This document shows, in pieces, positions 37,125-45,886 of a stretch of DNA of 64,000 nucleotides. Made by a program: the position numbers and the translations under genes. Below the pieces are notes generated by a model. The model had not been told where the DNA came from. It was given only the letters and a program-made list of their open reading frames with translations, and made no database searches. The DNA comes from Sorangium cellulosum So0157-2 (GTDB lineage: Bacteria; Myxococcota_A; Polyangia; Polyangiales; Polyangiaceae): positions 10,492,001 to 10,556,000 of the forward strand of contig NC_021658.1 of the NCBI RefSeq assembly GCF_000418325.1, read 5' to 3'. The stretch's first letter is position 1; each line of letters opens with the position of its first letter.

Positions 37125-38182
37125 GAGCGCTTCTCCCGGTCCTTGCGCATCGCGAGCCCGAGCGAGACGCAGAACTGCGCCGCCCGGAGCCGGAGCAGCT
37201 CCTGGTTGACTTCCTTCGCTTCCACGGTGATGCGCTCCATCGGCTGGATCAGCTCGACGGCCACCCGGGCGCGCCGCCCGATCGCCGCGGGCAGCGCCGG
37301 CAGGTTGGACGAGCCGCCGGTCAGGTAAATGCGGTGCATGTCGCCCTCACCGCTCGTGGCCAGGAAGAAGTCGAGCGAGCGCTGGATCTCCCCGGCGATG
37401 GAGTCGCACACCTGCTCGATGGTCTCGATGACCTGGGCGGGCACGCCGCCCGGGCCCGAGGTCACGCTGGCGCACTTGAACTCCTCGGCCTGCTCGAAGC
37501 TGATGCCGAGCTTCCGCTGGATCTGCTCGGTGATGTAGTTGCCGCCGTTGCCGATGTCGCGGGTGAACGCGCTCGCGCCGCGCGACACGATGTTGATCGA
37601 CGCGAGGCTCGCGCCGACGTTGATGATCGCGAACGTCTGGTCCGGCGGGATGCCGCGGTTCACCTCGAACAGGTTCTGGACGGTGAACGCGTCGATATCG
37701 ACCACCATGGGCTTGAGCTTCGCGTTCCTGGCGATCTGGGTGTAGTCGTTGATCTCGTCGCGCTTGGCCGCGACGAGCAGGAGGTCCATCTGCCCGGCCT
37801 CGGGGCGGCGGCGCAGCACCTCGTAGTCGACGTGCACGTCCTTGATGTCGAAGGGGATGTGCTGCTCGGCCTCCCACTGGATCTGCTCGTCGAGCTCCGC
37901 GGCGGTCATCAGCGGCACCGTGATCTTGCGGATGATCACCGCCTGGCCGCTGATGCTGAGCGCGATCTCGCGCTGGCGGATCCTGGCCTCGGAGAAGGCG
38001 CGGCCGAGCGCCTCCACGATGGCCTGCGCGTTCATGACGTGGCCGTCCACGATGGCCTGCGGCGCGAGCGGCGCATAGCCGAGCCGCACGAGGCCGTAGC
38101 CCTTACGGCCCTCCTTGATCTGAGCGATCTTGATCGCGCTCGATCCGATGTCGACCCCGACCAAGTTCTTGCCTTCCGACAT
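37121..38182 (-). CDS. pilM: Type IV pilus assembly ATPase-fold protein PilM
   Basis: A 353-residue actin-like protein. The ATP site begins VGVDIGSSAIKIAQIKEG; later family blocks are QIQWEAEQHIPFDIKDV, INVGASLASINIV and IYLTGGSSNLPAL. It is the cytoplasmic anchor of the alignment complex and the first gene of pilMNOPQ. The ATG at 38180-38182 matches the family start. Upstream frames are open but non-coding. The divergent promoter region 38183-38532 contains a 12-bp palindrome. Confidence 0.95.
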   Translation of the reverse strand: MSEGKNLVGVDIGSSAIKIAQIKEGRKGYGLVRLGYAPLAPQAIVDGHVMNAQAIVEALGRAFSEARIRQREIALSISGQAVIIRKITVPLMTAAELDEQIQWEAEQHIPFDIKDVHVDYEVLRRRPEAGQMDLLLVAAKRDEINDYTQIARNAKLKPMVVDIDAFTVQNLFEVNRGIPPDQTFAIINVGASLASINIVSRGASAFTRDIGNGGNYITEQIQRKLGISFEQAEEFKCASVTSGPGGVPAQVIETIEQVCDSIAGEIQRSLDFFLATSGEGDMHRIYLTGGSSNLPALPAAIGRRARVAVELIQPMERITVEAKEVNQELLRLRAAQFCVSLGLAMRKDREKRS

Positions 38183-38532
38183 CCCGTCCGTCCCGATCCG
38201 CGCCCGCCTCGATGAAGAAAGAGAGGGCCGGGCCGCGTTGCCCGGCTCCCGGGCGCCCGATCCTCTCTGATCCCTTGTGGCCGCTTCTGGCGAAGCTTCG
38301 CACCACCGCCGATCGCGGGGCAAAAAACCGCTTTACGCTTGCCTCTCGCCCGCCTATCGAAGCTCGATACGCGGCACGGCGCCGCCGGTCGGCCCGGCGG
38401 GCGCGCGCCAGCCCAGGGTAGCACTGTCCGGGGCTCGGTCGTCGGGCACGGATGACGTCAGGTCAGAGTCCCCTCATGCATCCGGAGATCTCCCGTTTCT
38501 GCGGCACGCGCGGCCTCCGCGCCGGGGCCGCG
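38183..38532. promoter_or_regulatory. Divergent promoter region of pilM and the LysM/M15 gene
   Basis: A 350-bp non-coding interval. It includes a perfect 12-bp palindrome GCGAAGCTTCGC at 38290-38301 and a lower-GC block at 38316-38345. I looked for a -24/-12 sigma-54 promoter on both strands and did not find a good match. Confidence 0.4.
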
Positions 38533-39645
38533 ATGGAGCCCCGCCCGCGGTCCTCGCGGCTGCGCTCCGTGCTCGCCGCCCTCGCGGCGGCCCTTCTCCT
38601 GAGCGCCGCGCCCGGCGAGGCGCTCGCCGAGGACGGCCAGCACACCGTCTACGCCGGCCAGACGCTCGGCAAGATCGCGAAGCGGTACCGGATCACGGTC
38701 GACGCGCTCCGCGAGGCGAACGGGCTCAAGCCTGGCCAGCGGATCCACCCGGGCCTCGTCCTCGTGATCCCCGAGCGGGGCAAGCCCGGCGCGCGCCCGC
38801 CGCGGGGTGCGCCCGGCCGGGCGGCCGCGCTGCGCGACGAGCCGGAGCGGAGCCGCGGCGCGAGCGCGAAGGAGCGGGCCGCCGAGGCCCGGGGCAAGGG
38901 GCCGTCGAAGCGCGACGCGAAGGCCGACCCCCGGTCGCTGCCGCCGAGCAAGCGCTACGTGCAGCGGCCCAAGCGCCCCGGCTGGGTCCGCCTGGTGCGC
39001 GGCGCCGAGCGGCTCGAGCTCCGGCTGCTCACGCCGAAGGGGCGCCTCGTCCCCAAGTCCCTCCCCAAGCTCAGCCGGCTGATGCGCGCGTCCCCCACCG
39101 CCTCGGTCCCGATCGATCCGCGCCTGGCCACGCTGATCGGCATGGTGAGCGACCACTTCGGCGGCAGGACCATCCGCGTCGTCAGCGGTTATCGGCCCTA
39201 CTCTCCGACCCAGTACACCCCGCACTCCAACCACAATTTCGGTCGCGCGATCGATTTCATGGTCGAGGGCGTGCCCAACACCGTGGTCCGCGATTTCTGC
39301 CGCGGTTTTCGCAACGCGGGTGTGGGATACTACCCCAACTCGACGTTCGTTCACCTGGATGTTCGATCAGATAAGGTCTACTGGGTGGATTACTCAGGTC
39401 CTGGAGAGCCGCCGCGCTACGAGGGTGCGAGGGGCGCTGTCGCCGCCGACGAGGCGGCGCGCGATGTCCCCGTCTCGGCCGAAGAAGAGGTATATGGGTC
39501 AGGGGAGCCCCGCCCCACCCAGCCGCAAGGGTCGAATACTACAGGGACAAATTCGGACGCGGGGCGTGGCGGCGGCGAACCGCAGCGGGGTGTGGGTGCA
39601 GGAGCACCCTCCCCGGCTCCGGCCGCTTCAGCGGCGGGGAAGTGA
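38533..39645 (+). CDS. Secreted LysM protein with M15/DUF882 peptidase-like domain
   Basis: A 370-residue exported cell-wall protein. The signal peptide is LAALAAALLLSAAPGEALA. A LysM motif follows at ~35-80 (HTVYAGQTLGKIAKRYRITVDALREANGL). After a basic linker comes a YcbK/DUF882-like domain with RVVSGYRPYSPTQ, HNFGRAIDFMV and FVHLDVR. These fit the zinc ligands of M15-type D,D-/L,D-endopeptidases (His, Asp, His). A Gly/Ser/Pro-rich tail ends it. A start at 38452 is possible, but the chosen ATG gives a compact signal peptide. Confidence 0.85.
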   Translation: MEPRPRSSRLRSVLAALAAALLLSAAPGEALAEDGQHTVYAGQTLGKIAKRYRITVDALREANGLKPGQRIHPGLVLVIPERGKPGARPPRGAPGRAAALRDEPERSRGASAKERAAEARGKGPSKRDAKADPRSLPPSKRYVQRPKRPGWVRLVRGAERLELRLLTPKGRLVPKSLPKLSRLMRASPTASVPIDPRLATLIGMVSDHFGGRTIRVVSGYRPYSPTQYTPHSNHNFGRAIDFMVEGVPNTVVRDFCRGFRNAGVGYYPNSTFVHLDVRSDKVYWVDYSGPGEPPRYEGARGAVAADEAARDVPVSAEEEVYGSGEPRPTQPQGSNTTGTNSDAGRGGGEPQRGVGAGAPSPAPAASAAGK

Positions 39646-39752
39646 GCCGTCGAGGCCGCTGGCTACTCTCCACACACTGAACATCCGCACCAGACACAAT
39701 TGCACGGCTCTACCTTGCACGCTGCGAGAGTTGTGGCACCAATCCACCTCAC

Positions 39753-40748
39753 GTGCAGCAATCGACCCGACTGCAGCGGGAGGAGTTCGCTCCTCCCAGG
39801 CCACTCCTCCCGTGTTGCGACGCGGAGGAGTTTGTCCAGCCGGTCATCCTGGGCGAGACCTGCCCGGTCGTCACGTGTGACCGCGCGCTGATCGAAGCGC
39901 CAGGCGCGCTCGGCCTCGATGCGCTCGACGATGCGCCGGACGCCCTCGTGCAGGAGCCCGGCGCGGCGCTCGCGCTCGAGGCATGGGAGCCCGCCGAGGT
40001 CACGTCAGGCTGCGCGCACGACGCCTGGGACTCCGGGGAGGCCCCGTCCCCCTGCACGTCCGAGGAGGGGTGGCAGGCCGCGGAGCCGGACACCCACGCG
40101 GGCTGTCCGCCGTGCTGTACCGAGGCGGCCTGCGCGAGCGGGCCGCAGCGCCGCGAGCTGCCGTGCGCGCCGCTCCGCGCGGAGGTGCTGAAGGGGTACT
40201 TCCCGCTCGTCCGGAAGCTGGTGCGGCAGGTGTCGCGCCACCTGCCGCCCAACGTGCAGCGCGACGATCTGCTCAGCGCGGGGATGCTCGGGCTCGTCGA
40301 CTCGCTCCGCAAGAACGGCGGGAGCGACGGCGAGACGTTCGCCGGCTACGCGAAGCTCCGGATCCGCGGGGCGATCGTCGACGAGCTCCGCGCGCAGGAC
40401 TGGCTCTCGCGGCGGGCGCGCGAGGCGGTCGAGGCCGGGGCCGCCGGCAAGGTCGGCGGCACGACCGTCTTCGTCAGCCTGAGCGAGGTGACCCCCGCGG
40501 AGGAGTCGGTGCACATGGCCGGCGGGGACGACCCGATCGAGGCGATCTCGGCGCAGGCGACCCGGCGCGCCCTGTCCTTCGCCATCGCGCAGCTCCCCGA
40601 GCGGGAGCGGCGCGTGATCGGCATGTACTACTTCGAGGGGGCGAAGCTGAAGGACATCGGCGCGGAGCTCGGGGTCGGCGAGCCGCGCGTGTCGCAGCTG
40701 CACACGCGCGCGCTCGGGATGCTGCGCGGCATGCTGTCCCACGCCTGA
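39753..40748 (+). CDS. FliA/WhiG-type sigma factor with cysteine-rich N-terminal extension
   Basis: A 331-residue sigma-70-family protein. Region 2 is EVLKGYFPLVRKLVRQVSRHLPPNVQRDDLLSAGMLGLVDSLRK with FAGYAKLRIRGAIVDELRAQDW; region 4 is LSFAIAQLPERERRVIGMYYFEGAKLKDIGAELGVGEPRVSQLHTRAL. This is the FliA/WhiG/SigF pattern. Residues 1-144 are an acidic extension with 11 cysteines (pairs CC, CPVVTC, CPPCC). A GTG at 40185 just before region 2, with GGAG upstream, is an alternative start. Third-position composition supports coding of the extension. The broader role is unknown. Confidence 0.85.
   Translation: MQQSTRLQREEFAPPRPLLPCCDAEEFVQPVILGETCPVVTCDRALIEAPGALGLDALDDAPDALVQEPGAALALEAWEPAEVTSGCAHDAWDSGEAPSPCTSEEGWQAAEPDTHAGCPPCCTEAACASGPQRRELPCAPLRAEVLKGYFPLVRKLVRQVSRHLPPNVQRDDLLSAGMLGLVDSLRKNGGSDGETFAGYAKLRIRGAIVDELRAQDWLSRRAREAVEAGAAGKVGGTTVFVSLSEVTPAEESVHMAGGDDPIEAISAQATRRALSFAIAQLPERERRVIGMYYFEGAKLKDIGAELGVGEPRVSQLHTRALGMLRGMLSHA
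39778..39831 (+). promoter_or_regulatory. Alternating hairpins near the sigma-factor start
   Basis: Four short segments lie in a row: purine-rich 39778-39785, its complement 39790-39797 (8-bp stem, TTCG tetraloop), pyrimidine-rich 39803-39810 and its complement 39824-39831. Because segments 1 and 4 are alike, and 2 and 3 are alike, mutually exclusive pairings (1:2 with 3:4, or 1:3, or 2:4) are possible, as in attenuators. Confidence 0.5.
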
Positions 40749-40756
40749 CCGAGGCC

Positions 40757-40798
40757 GCGGCCGCGGCGTGACCGCGGCCGCGGCGTGACCGCGGCCGC
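40757..40798. repeat. 17-bp tandem repeat with palindromic GCGGCCGC cores
   Basis: Two 17-bp units and a partial third lie between convergent stops at 40748 and 40816. Each contains a GCGGCCGC palindrome. They may act as a terminator-like structure for both genes. Confidence 0.5.
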
Positions 40799-40816
40799 TG
40801 CCGGAGCCGCGCCCGC

Positions 40817-43612
40817 TCAGGGGCGCGCCGCCTCGGTGAGCCGCCGCGCCCGGCCGGGCATGGCGAGGCCGACCGCGAAGAGCGCGGTCTCCTCGTAGGC
40901 CGGCTGCAGCGCCGGGTCGCCCGCGGCGCGGTGCACGTAGGCGTTGCGGTGCGCGCCGCGATCGAGCGCGACCACGCGCGCGCAGCCGAGGTCGAGCAGC
41001 GCCTCGGTCGTCGCCTCGTCGCTGTCGAACGTCGTCGTGGCCACGAGGAGCGTCCCGTCGTCGAGCGCGCACGCGGCGCTGCGCCGGCGCATCGTGCCGA
41101 TCTCGCGCGCCTCGGGCCGCAGCCTGCCGTCGTCGGCGGTGAGCGGCAGCTCGGTCGCGTCCGTGCCCGACCCGATCTCGACGCCGCCGGCCGGGCGGAT
41201 CTCGACGCGGCCGCCGCGGACCAAGAGGAGGCCCCCCTCGCCCCGGAAGCGGAGCCCGACGGTGCCCCCAACGGCGAGCCCGCGCGGGCCGCGCCGCCGG
41301 CCGGTGCCGACGCCGATCGCCGCCATGACGCGCGCCCGCTCGTCGGCCGGCACCTCGGCGTCGAGCTTCGGCGCGGTCCGCGGCGAGATCTCGCGCGAGC
41401 CGGCGCGGAGGCGGAAGAGGAACCGATCCGGCGCGAAGGCGTGGAGGCGGACCTGCGCGCCGAGGTGCACGGCGCTGGCGGCGTACACGGCCGGGCTCCA
41501 CGCCGGCGGCGGCTGCGCGCCGCCGTCCGCGGCCCAGCCGACGCGCTCGCCCGGGAGCGACAGATCGGGCGCCGGCGGACCGTCCGTCGAGCGCGACTCG
41601 AAGTAGAGGAACGGGCCCGGGGACGCCGCCGCGACGTGCGCCGGCGGCGCGAGCGACATCTCCGGCGCGAGGCGCTCCGCGACCAGGCCGCCGTCCTCCC
41701 GGCGGCTCAGGAAGGCGACCCCGAGCGGATCCGGCGCCCGGCCCAGCGAGACGCCGGCGACGCACCGGGCGCGCTCGAGGGCCGCCCGCATCGCGGCGGC
41801 GTCGGCGGCGCCGCTCCACGCGTGGATCACGAGGCCGCGATCGGTCATGCAGAGCGCCGAGCGCTCGACGACGAGCTCGTCGCCGTCGCCGGGCGGGAGC
41901 GCCGCGCCGGCCGGGGCGCGCTCGGCGGGGGGGCCGGCCAGCGCCGGGAGCGCCGGCGCGGGGCTCGCGGGGCCCGCCGCCTCGAAGAGCGACGGCCCCT
42001 GCCAGAGCGCCCAGGGGAAGCGCCGGCCGCCGCCGTCGCGGAGATCGCGGGGGGTCGCGGCCGGCGGGCCCTGCCAGAGCGCCCAGGGCACGCGCGCGAC
42101 GTCGCCGCCGGAGGGCCACGCGCCGAAGTACGGCCGGCCCGAGAGATCGACCCCGATCGTCGCCGCGCCGTCGCGCGGCGGCACGAGCGCGCGCCCGCCG
42201 ACGACCATGCCGAGCGCCCCGGCGCCCGCGGGGGGCGCGGCCGGGCCGCGCGCGCCGACGCCGAGGCCGATGGCCCCGCGGAGCGCCGCCGCGTCGGGGA
42301 GCCGCCCGGTGCCGTGCGGGCCGACGGTCGGCCTTGGCGCCTCGAAGCCGGCCTGCAAGGTGAACTTGACGTGCCGCGTGTCGATCGCGAGCAGGTGGAC
42401 GCGCACGTGCTCCCGCTGCGGATCGGGGCGGAGGGTCGTCGCGGCGAAGGGGCTCGACGGGCGCTGCGGGTCGCCCTCGACGCCGGGGAGCACGCGCGGG
42501 AGCGAGGGCGCGACGAGCACCCAGTCCCCCTCCCCCGGGAGCGGGGGCTGAATCGCGGGCTCGACCTGGGGCGGAGGCCAGAGCGACGGCCACCCCTCCG
42601 GCGCGGGCTCCGGCGCGGCGGCGCCGTGGGTCAGGTACGCGGCGGCCGGCGCGGGGCGGACGCCCGCCGCGGCGCGGCCCGCGGCGAGCGCGAGCCGCTC
42701 GACCGCGGCGGCCGCCCCCGGGCCGAGCAGGCGTCCGGCGGACGGCCCGGCGAGCTCCAGGAACGACGGCGCGCGGCGCGGGAGGTGGTGCGCGCGGGCG
42801 CCGAACGGATCGCGGCCGCCCGTGTCGACCTCGCCGGTGCCGGCGTTGAGCGCCGCCGGCACCGCCTCGGGCCCGAGGGCCATCACCAGGCCCTCGTCGA
42901 CGAGGTCGAGCCGCGCCGATGCGGGCGGGGTGTCGAAGACGATCTCGGTGCGCGACGCGCCGTCGGCGCTCCCGGTCTCGAGCCAGCCGTCGAGCGCCGC
43001 GCGGAGCCGCTCGCCGAGGGGCCGCGACCCCGGCGCGCCGCCGAGATCGAGCAGCGTGATCCCCTGGACGACGCCGAACGCGGAGGTGGTCACCGCGACG
43101 CGGCTGCCGCGGGCGACCAGGTTGCGGTCGTCGCCGAGGGGCGTGTCGGTCAGGTTGCGGACGCCGCCCAGGCTCACCGGCCGGCCGGAGCGGGTGAGCC
43201 GCACGCGCGCGCGGTACAGGTCGGCGGCGCCGCGCCCGTCCGGCGCGCGCTCGGCGGGCGCGGGCCCGGCGCCCGCGGCAGGCCCGGCGCCGCGCTCGTC
43301 GGGCGCAGGCCCGGCGCCGCGCTCGTCGGGCGCGGGCTCGCCGTCCGGCGGCCGCGGGACGCCCAGGAAGAGCACCCGGCGGCCGAGCAGCGCGTCGGAG
43401 AGGAACCCGCCGCGCTCCTCCCAGACGAAATCGTCCGGGCTGACGGCGCCGCCGATCGCGTCGCCGAGCATCCCGGCGATGGCGTCGGCGGTCCGCGCCG
43501 GCGGGGCCGGCGTCGAGACCCGCGCGACGGCCCCGAGCAGGGCGACGCCGAGCGCGACCGGGAGCCGGCCCCGGAGGTGATCGATCCAGGTGGAGAGCGG
43601 CCGTTCGGTCAT
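40817..43612 (-). CDS. Large exported protein with phosphodiester-glycosidase-like (NAGPA) segments
   Basis: A 931-residue protein with an N-terminal hydrophobic segment (LPVALGVALLGAVARV), so exported or membrane-anchored. It has a low-complexity Ala/Gly/Pro/Glu spacer at ~92-130. Two stretches resemble parts of the NAGPA fold: one around GALGMVVGGRALVPPRDGAATIGVDLSGRPYFGAW and the last ~130 residues (ACALDDGTLLVATTTF, EALLDLGCARVVALDRGAH). The usual catalytic-type LDGGGSS is altered to LDRGAHR, so activity is doubtful. Its start overlaps the Kal-Kce stop by 4 nt, indicating an operon. Confidence 0.6.
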   Translation of the reverse strand: MTERPLSTWIDHLRGRLPVALGVALLGAVARVSTPAPPARTADAIAGMLGDAIGGAVSPDDFVWEERGGFLSDALLGRRVLFLGVPRPPDGEPAPDERGAGPAPDERGAGPAAGAGPAPAERAPDGRGAADLYRARVRLTRSGRPVSLGGVRNLTDTPLGDDRNLVARGSRVAVTTSAFGVVQGITLLDLGGAPGSRPLGERLRAALDGWLETGSADGASRTEIVFDTPPASARLDLVDEGLVMALGPEAVPAALNAGTGEVDTGGRDPFGARAHHLPRRAPSFLELAGPSAGRLLGPGAAAAVERLALAAGRAAAGVRPAPAAAYLTHGAAAPEPAPEGWPSLWPPPQVEPAIQPPLPGEGDWVLVAPSLPRVLPGVEGDPQRPSSPFAATTLRPDPQREHVRVHLLAIDTRHVKFTLQAGFEAPRPTVGPHGTGRLPDAAALRGAIGLGVGARGPAAPPAGAGALGMVVGGRALVPPRDGAATIGVDLSGRPYFGAWPSGGDVARVPWALWQGPPAATPRDLRDGGGRRFPWALWQGPSLFEAAGPASPAPALPALAGPPAERAPAGAALPPGDGDELVVERSALCMTDRGLVIHAWSGAADAAAMRAALERARCVAGVSLGRAPDPLGVAFLSRREDGGLVAERLAPEMSLAPPAHVAAASPGPFLYFESRSTDGPPAPDLSLPGERVGWAADGGAQPPPAWSPAVYAASAVHLGAQVRLHAFAPDRFLFRLRAGSREISPRTAPKLDAEVPADERARVMAAIGVGTGRRRGPRGLAVGGTVGLRFRGEGGLLLVRGGRVEIRPAGGVEIGSGTDATELPLTADDGRLRPEAREIGTMRRRSAACALDDGTLLVATTTFDSDEATTEALLDLGCARVVALDRGAHRNAYVHRAAGDPALQPAYEETALFAVGLAMPGRARRLTEAARP

Positions 43613-44991
43613 CCCTGCGCGAGCGCGCTCCCTCCTCCAGCAGCGCCGGCCTGGGCCGCCGCGGCGCGCGGGCGGATCCCGAGGAGCTGGCGCGCGCGGT
43701 CCGGATCGACCACCTCTCGGCCGACGCTCCGCGCGAACGCGGCGGCGCGCGCGACGAGCGGCGCGCTCCCCTCCGCCAGCACCCCCTTCTCCAGGTAGAT
43801 GTTGTCCTCCAGCCCGACCCGCGCGTGCCCGCCGAGCTGCATGGCCAGCTCGGTCATCGGGCGCTGGTGCCGGCCGACGGCGGCGACCCCCCAGCTCGAG
43901 CCTCGCGGGATCTGGCTGATCATGAACCGGAGCACGTCCTCGCGCGCCGCGATGCCGCCGGGCACGCCGAGCACGAACTGGAAGTGGAGCGGCTCGGCGA
44001 GGAGCCCCTCGGCGAGCAAGCTGAGCGCCTCATGGATATGGCCGACCTCATAGCACTCGAGCTCGGGAATGCTCCCCGCCTCGCGGATCCGAGCCGCCAT
44101 GTCCCGGATGAGCGGCCGGGCGTTGTCGAAGATCCCGTCGCCGAAGTTGAGCGTGCCGCAGTTCAGGGTGGCCATCTCGGGGCGGCAGAGCAGCGGTTGG
44201 GCGCGCTCGTCGACGCCCATCCCGACGGCGCCGCCGGTCGACGTCTGGACGATGACGTCGGTCTTCTCCTGGATGGCGGCGATCGCGTCGGCGAAGAGGG
44301 CGCGCGACTGGCTCGGCGTCCCGTCCGGGTTCCGGACGTGCAGGTGGACCACCGCGGCGCCCGCGTCCCGGCAGCGCGCCGCCTCGTCGGCGAGCTCGCG
44401 CGCCGTGACCGGCAGGTGCGGCGTCTGCGCCCGCGTCGTCTCGGCGCCGACGATCGCCGCGGTCAGGATCAGGGCGCTGTCGGGCGGCGTGACGATGATC
44501 CGCGGGGGCGGCGTGATGATCGGCCGCGGCTCCGGGAGCTGCGCGTGGTCCGGGGGAGGCGCCGACAGCGCCGGCAGGACGAGGCGCGGCCGTCGCTGGA
44601 GCTCCTTCGGGACGACACAGGTGCCGAGGGCCCGGCAGACGATGACCGGCTCGGCCAGCGCGTCCGCCGCCGAGGGCGCCACCCCGGGTTCGCGGACGCT
44701 GGCGACGACCTTGCGCGCCTCGAAGGCCATGGTGCGCGACGTGGCGCCGACCTTCGTGACCACCCCGGTCGCCTCGATGAAGTCGCCTGCTCGGACCGGG
44801 GCGAGGAACTCGACCGCCTCGTACGCACGGAAGAGCCCCTCGTCGCCGTCCAGACGGATGAGGAGCTCGGTGGCGACGTCGCCGAAGAGCGCGAGAATAC
44901 GCGCGCCATCGCACAGCTCCCCCGCGTAATGTGCGTCGTGCGCGCCCATCCTGACGCGCAGCGTGATCGTGAGACCAACCCCAGTGCTCAT
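43609..44991 (-). CDS. Kal-Kce fusion: 3-aminobutyryl-CoA ammonia-lyase-like plus BKACE-family enzyme
   Basis: A 460-residue bifunctional-looking enzyme. Residues ~10-130 form a hot-dog domain with AHYAGELCDGARILALFGDVATE and DGDEGLFRAYEAVEFLAPV, the pattern of 3-aminobutyryl-CoA ammonia lyase (Kal). A Pro-rich linker spans ~140-172. Residues 173-445 are a BKACE/Kce TIM barrel: ILTAAIVGAETTRAQTPHLPVTARE, zinc-binding H216 and H218 in VVHLHVRNPDG, and ELECYEVGH. In clostridial lysine fermentation Kce and Kal are adjacent separate proteins. No kam or kdd genes are nearby, so the substrate could differ. It is divergent from uppS. Confidence 0.85.
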   Translation of the reverse strand: MSTGVGLTITLRVRMGAHDAHYAGELCDGARILALFGDVATELLIRLDGDEGLFRAYEAVEFLAPVRAGDFIEATGVVTKVGATSRTMAFEARKVVASVREPGVAPSAADALAEPVIVCRALGTCVVPKELQRRPRLVLPALSAPPPDHAQLPEPRPIITPPPRIIVTPPDSALILTAAIVGAETTRAQTPHLPVTARELADEAARCRDAGAAVVHLHVRNPDGTPSQSRALFADAIAAIQEKTDVIVQTSTGGAVGMGVDERAQPLLCRPEMATLNCGTLNFGDGIFDNARPLIRDMAARIREAGSIPELECYEVGHIHEALSLLAEGLLAEPLHFQFVLGVPGGIAAREDVLRFMISQIPRGSSWGVAAVGRHQRPMTELAMQLGGHARVGLEDNIYLEKGVLAEGSAPLVARAAAFARSVGREVVDPDRARQLLGIRPRAAAAQAGAAGGGSALAQG

Positions 44992-45049
44992 GGGCGTGAA
45001 GACTCAACAGTCGACAGTCGTTAGTCAACAAGGGAAACTCCCCCAGCCG

Positions 45050-45883
45050 ATGAACCTCGTAGAAGCCAGAAATCTCCCGCGCCACGTCGGAATCATCATG
45101 GATGGCAACGGCCGCTGGGCGGAGCTGCGCGGCGAGCCGCGCGAGGCCGGGCACAAGGCCGGCAGCGCCGCCGTGCGGCGCATCGTGCGCGTCTGCCGGA
45201 GGCTCGGCGTCGAGGCGCTGACGCTGTACGCGTTCAGCGAGCAGAACTGGGCGCGGCCCCGGAACGAGGTCGACGCGCTCATGGGCCTCTTGCGCGAGTT
45301 CCTGATGAGCGAGCGCTGCGAGATCCTCGAGAACGACATCCGCCTGGTGGCCATCGGCGACATCAGCCGGCTCCCCGAGCCCGTGCGCGACGTGCTCGAT
45401 CCGCTCCGGAAGGCGTCCGCCACGAACCGGCAGATGACGCTCGCGCTGGCGCTGTCGTACGGGGCGCGCGAGGAGATCGCCGCCGCGGCGCGCGAGCTCG
45501 CGATGGAGGCGGTCGCCGGCAGGCTCGATCCGGAGGCGATCGACGGGGCGCTGCTCGCCGCGCGGCTGCCGAGCCTGAGCGTGGGCGAGCCGGACCTCAT
45601 CATCCGCACCGGCGGCGAGCAGCGGCTCTCCAACTTCCTGCTCTACGGGGCCGCGTACGCCGAGCTGTCGTTCACGGAGCGGCTGTGGCCGGACTTCACC
45701 GAGGACGACCTCTTCGACGCGATCGCGGCCTACCAGCAGCGCGTCCGGGCCGCCGAGCCCGCGGACGAGGCCGAGGGCGGCGGCGCGGACGAGCCGGCCC
45801 GCGCGAGCGGCGCGCTCGGCGCGGGGAGGCCGTGGCGCGCGCGCGAGGTCGCCTCTCACAACGGCTCACGGACGGGAGTCTGA
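45050..45883 (+). CDS. uppS: Undecaprenyl diphosphate synthase (cis-prenyltransferase)
   Basis: A 277-residue enzyme making C55 undecaprenyl diphosphate, the lipid carrier for peptidoglycan. Catalytic Asp18 is in GIIMDGNGRWA; LTLYAFSEQNWARP and IRTGGEQRLSNFLLY...ELSFTERLWPDF are hallmark blocks. About 35 extra residues at the C-terminus are disordered-looking. I chose the ATG at 45050; an ATG at 44990 would overlap the start codon of the divergent Kal-Kce gene. A tandem ACAGTCG motif lies between them (45007-45019). cdsA follows after 3 nt. Confidence 0.95.
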   Translation: MNLVEARNLPRHVGIIMDGNGRWAELRGEPREAGHKAGSAAVRRIVRVCRRLGVEALTLYAFSEQNWARPRNEVDALMGLLREFLMSERCEILENDIRLVAIGDISRLPEPVRDVLDPLRKASATNRQMTLALALSYGAREEIAAAARELAMEAVAGRLDPEAIDGALLAARLPSLSVGEPDLIIRTGGEQRLSNFLLYGAAYAELSFTERLWPDFTEDDLFDAIAAYQQRVRAAEPADEAEGGGADEPARASGALGAGRPWRAREVASHNGSRTGV

Positions 45884-45886
45884 CGC

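Noticed and set aside
39753..40748. Flagellar operon regulator
   Set aside because: No flagellar genes in the window; the FliA-like pattern also fits WhiG/SigF-type developmental sigma factors.
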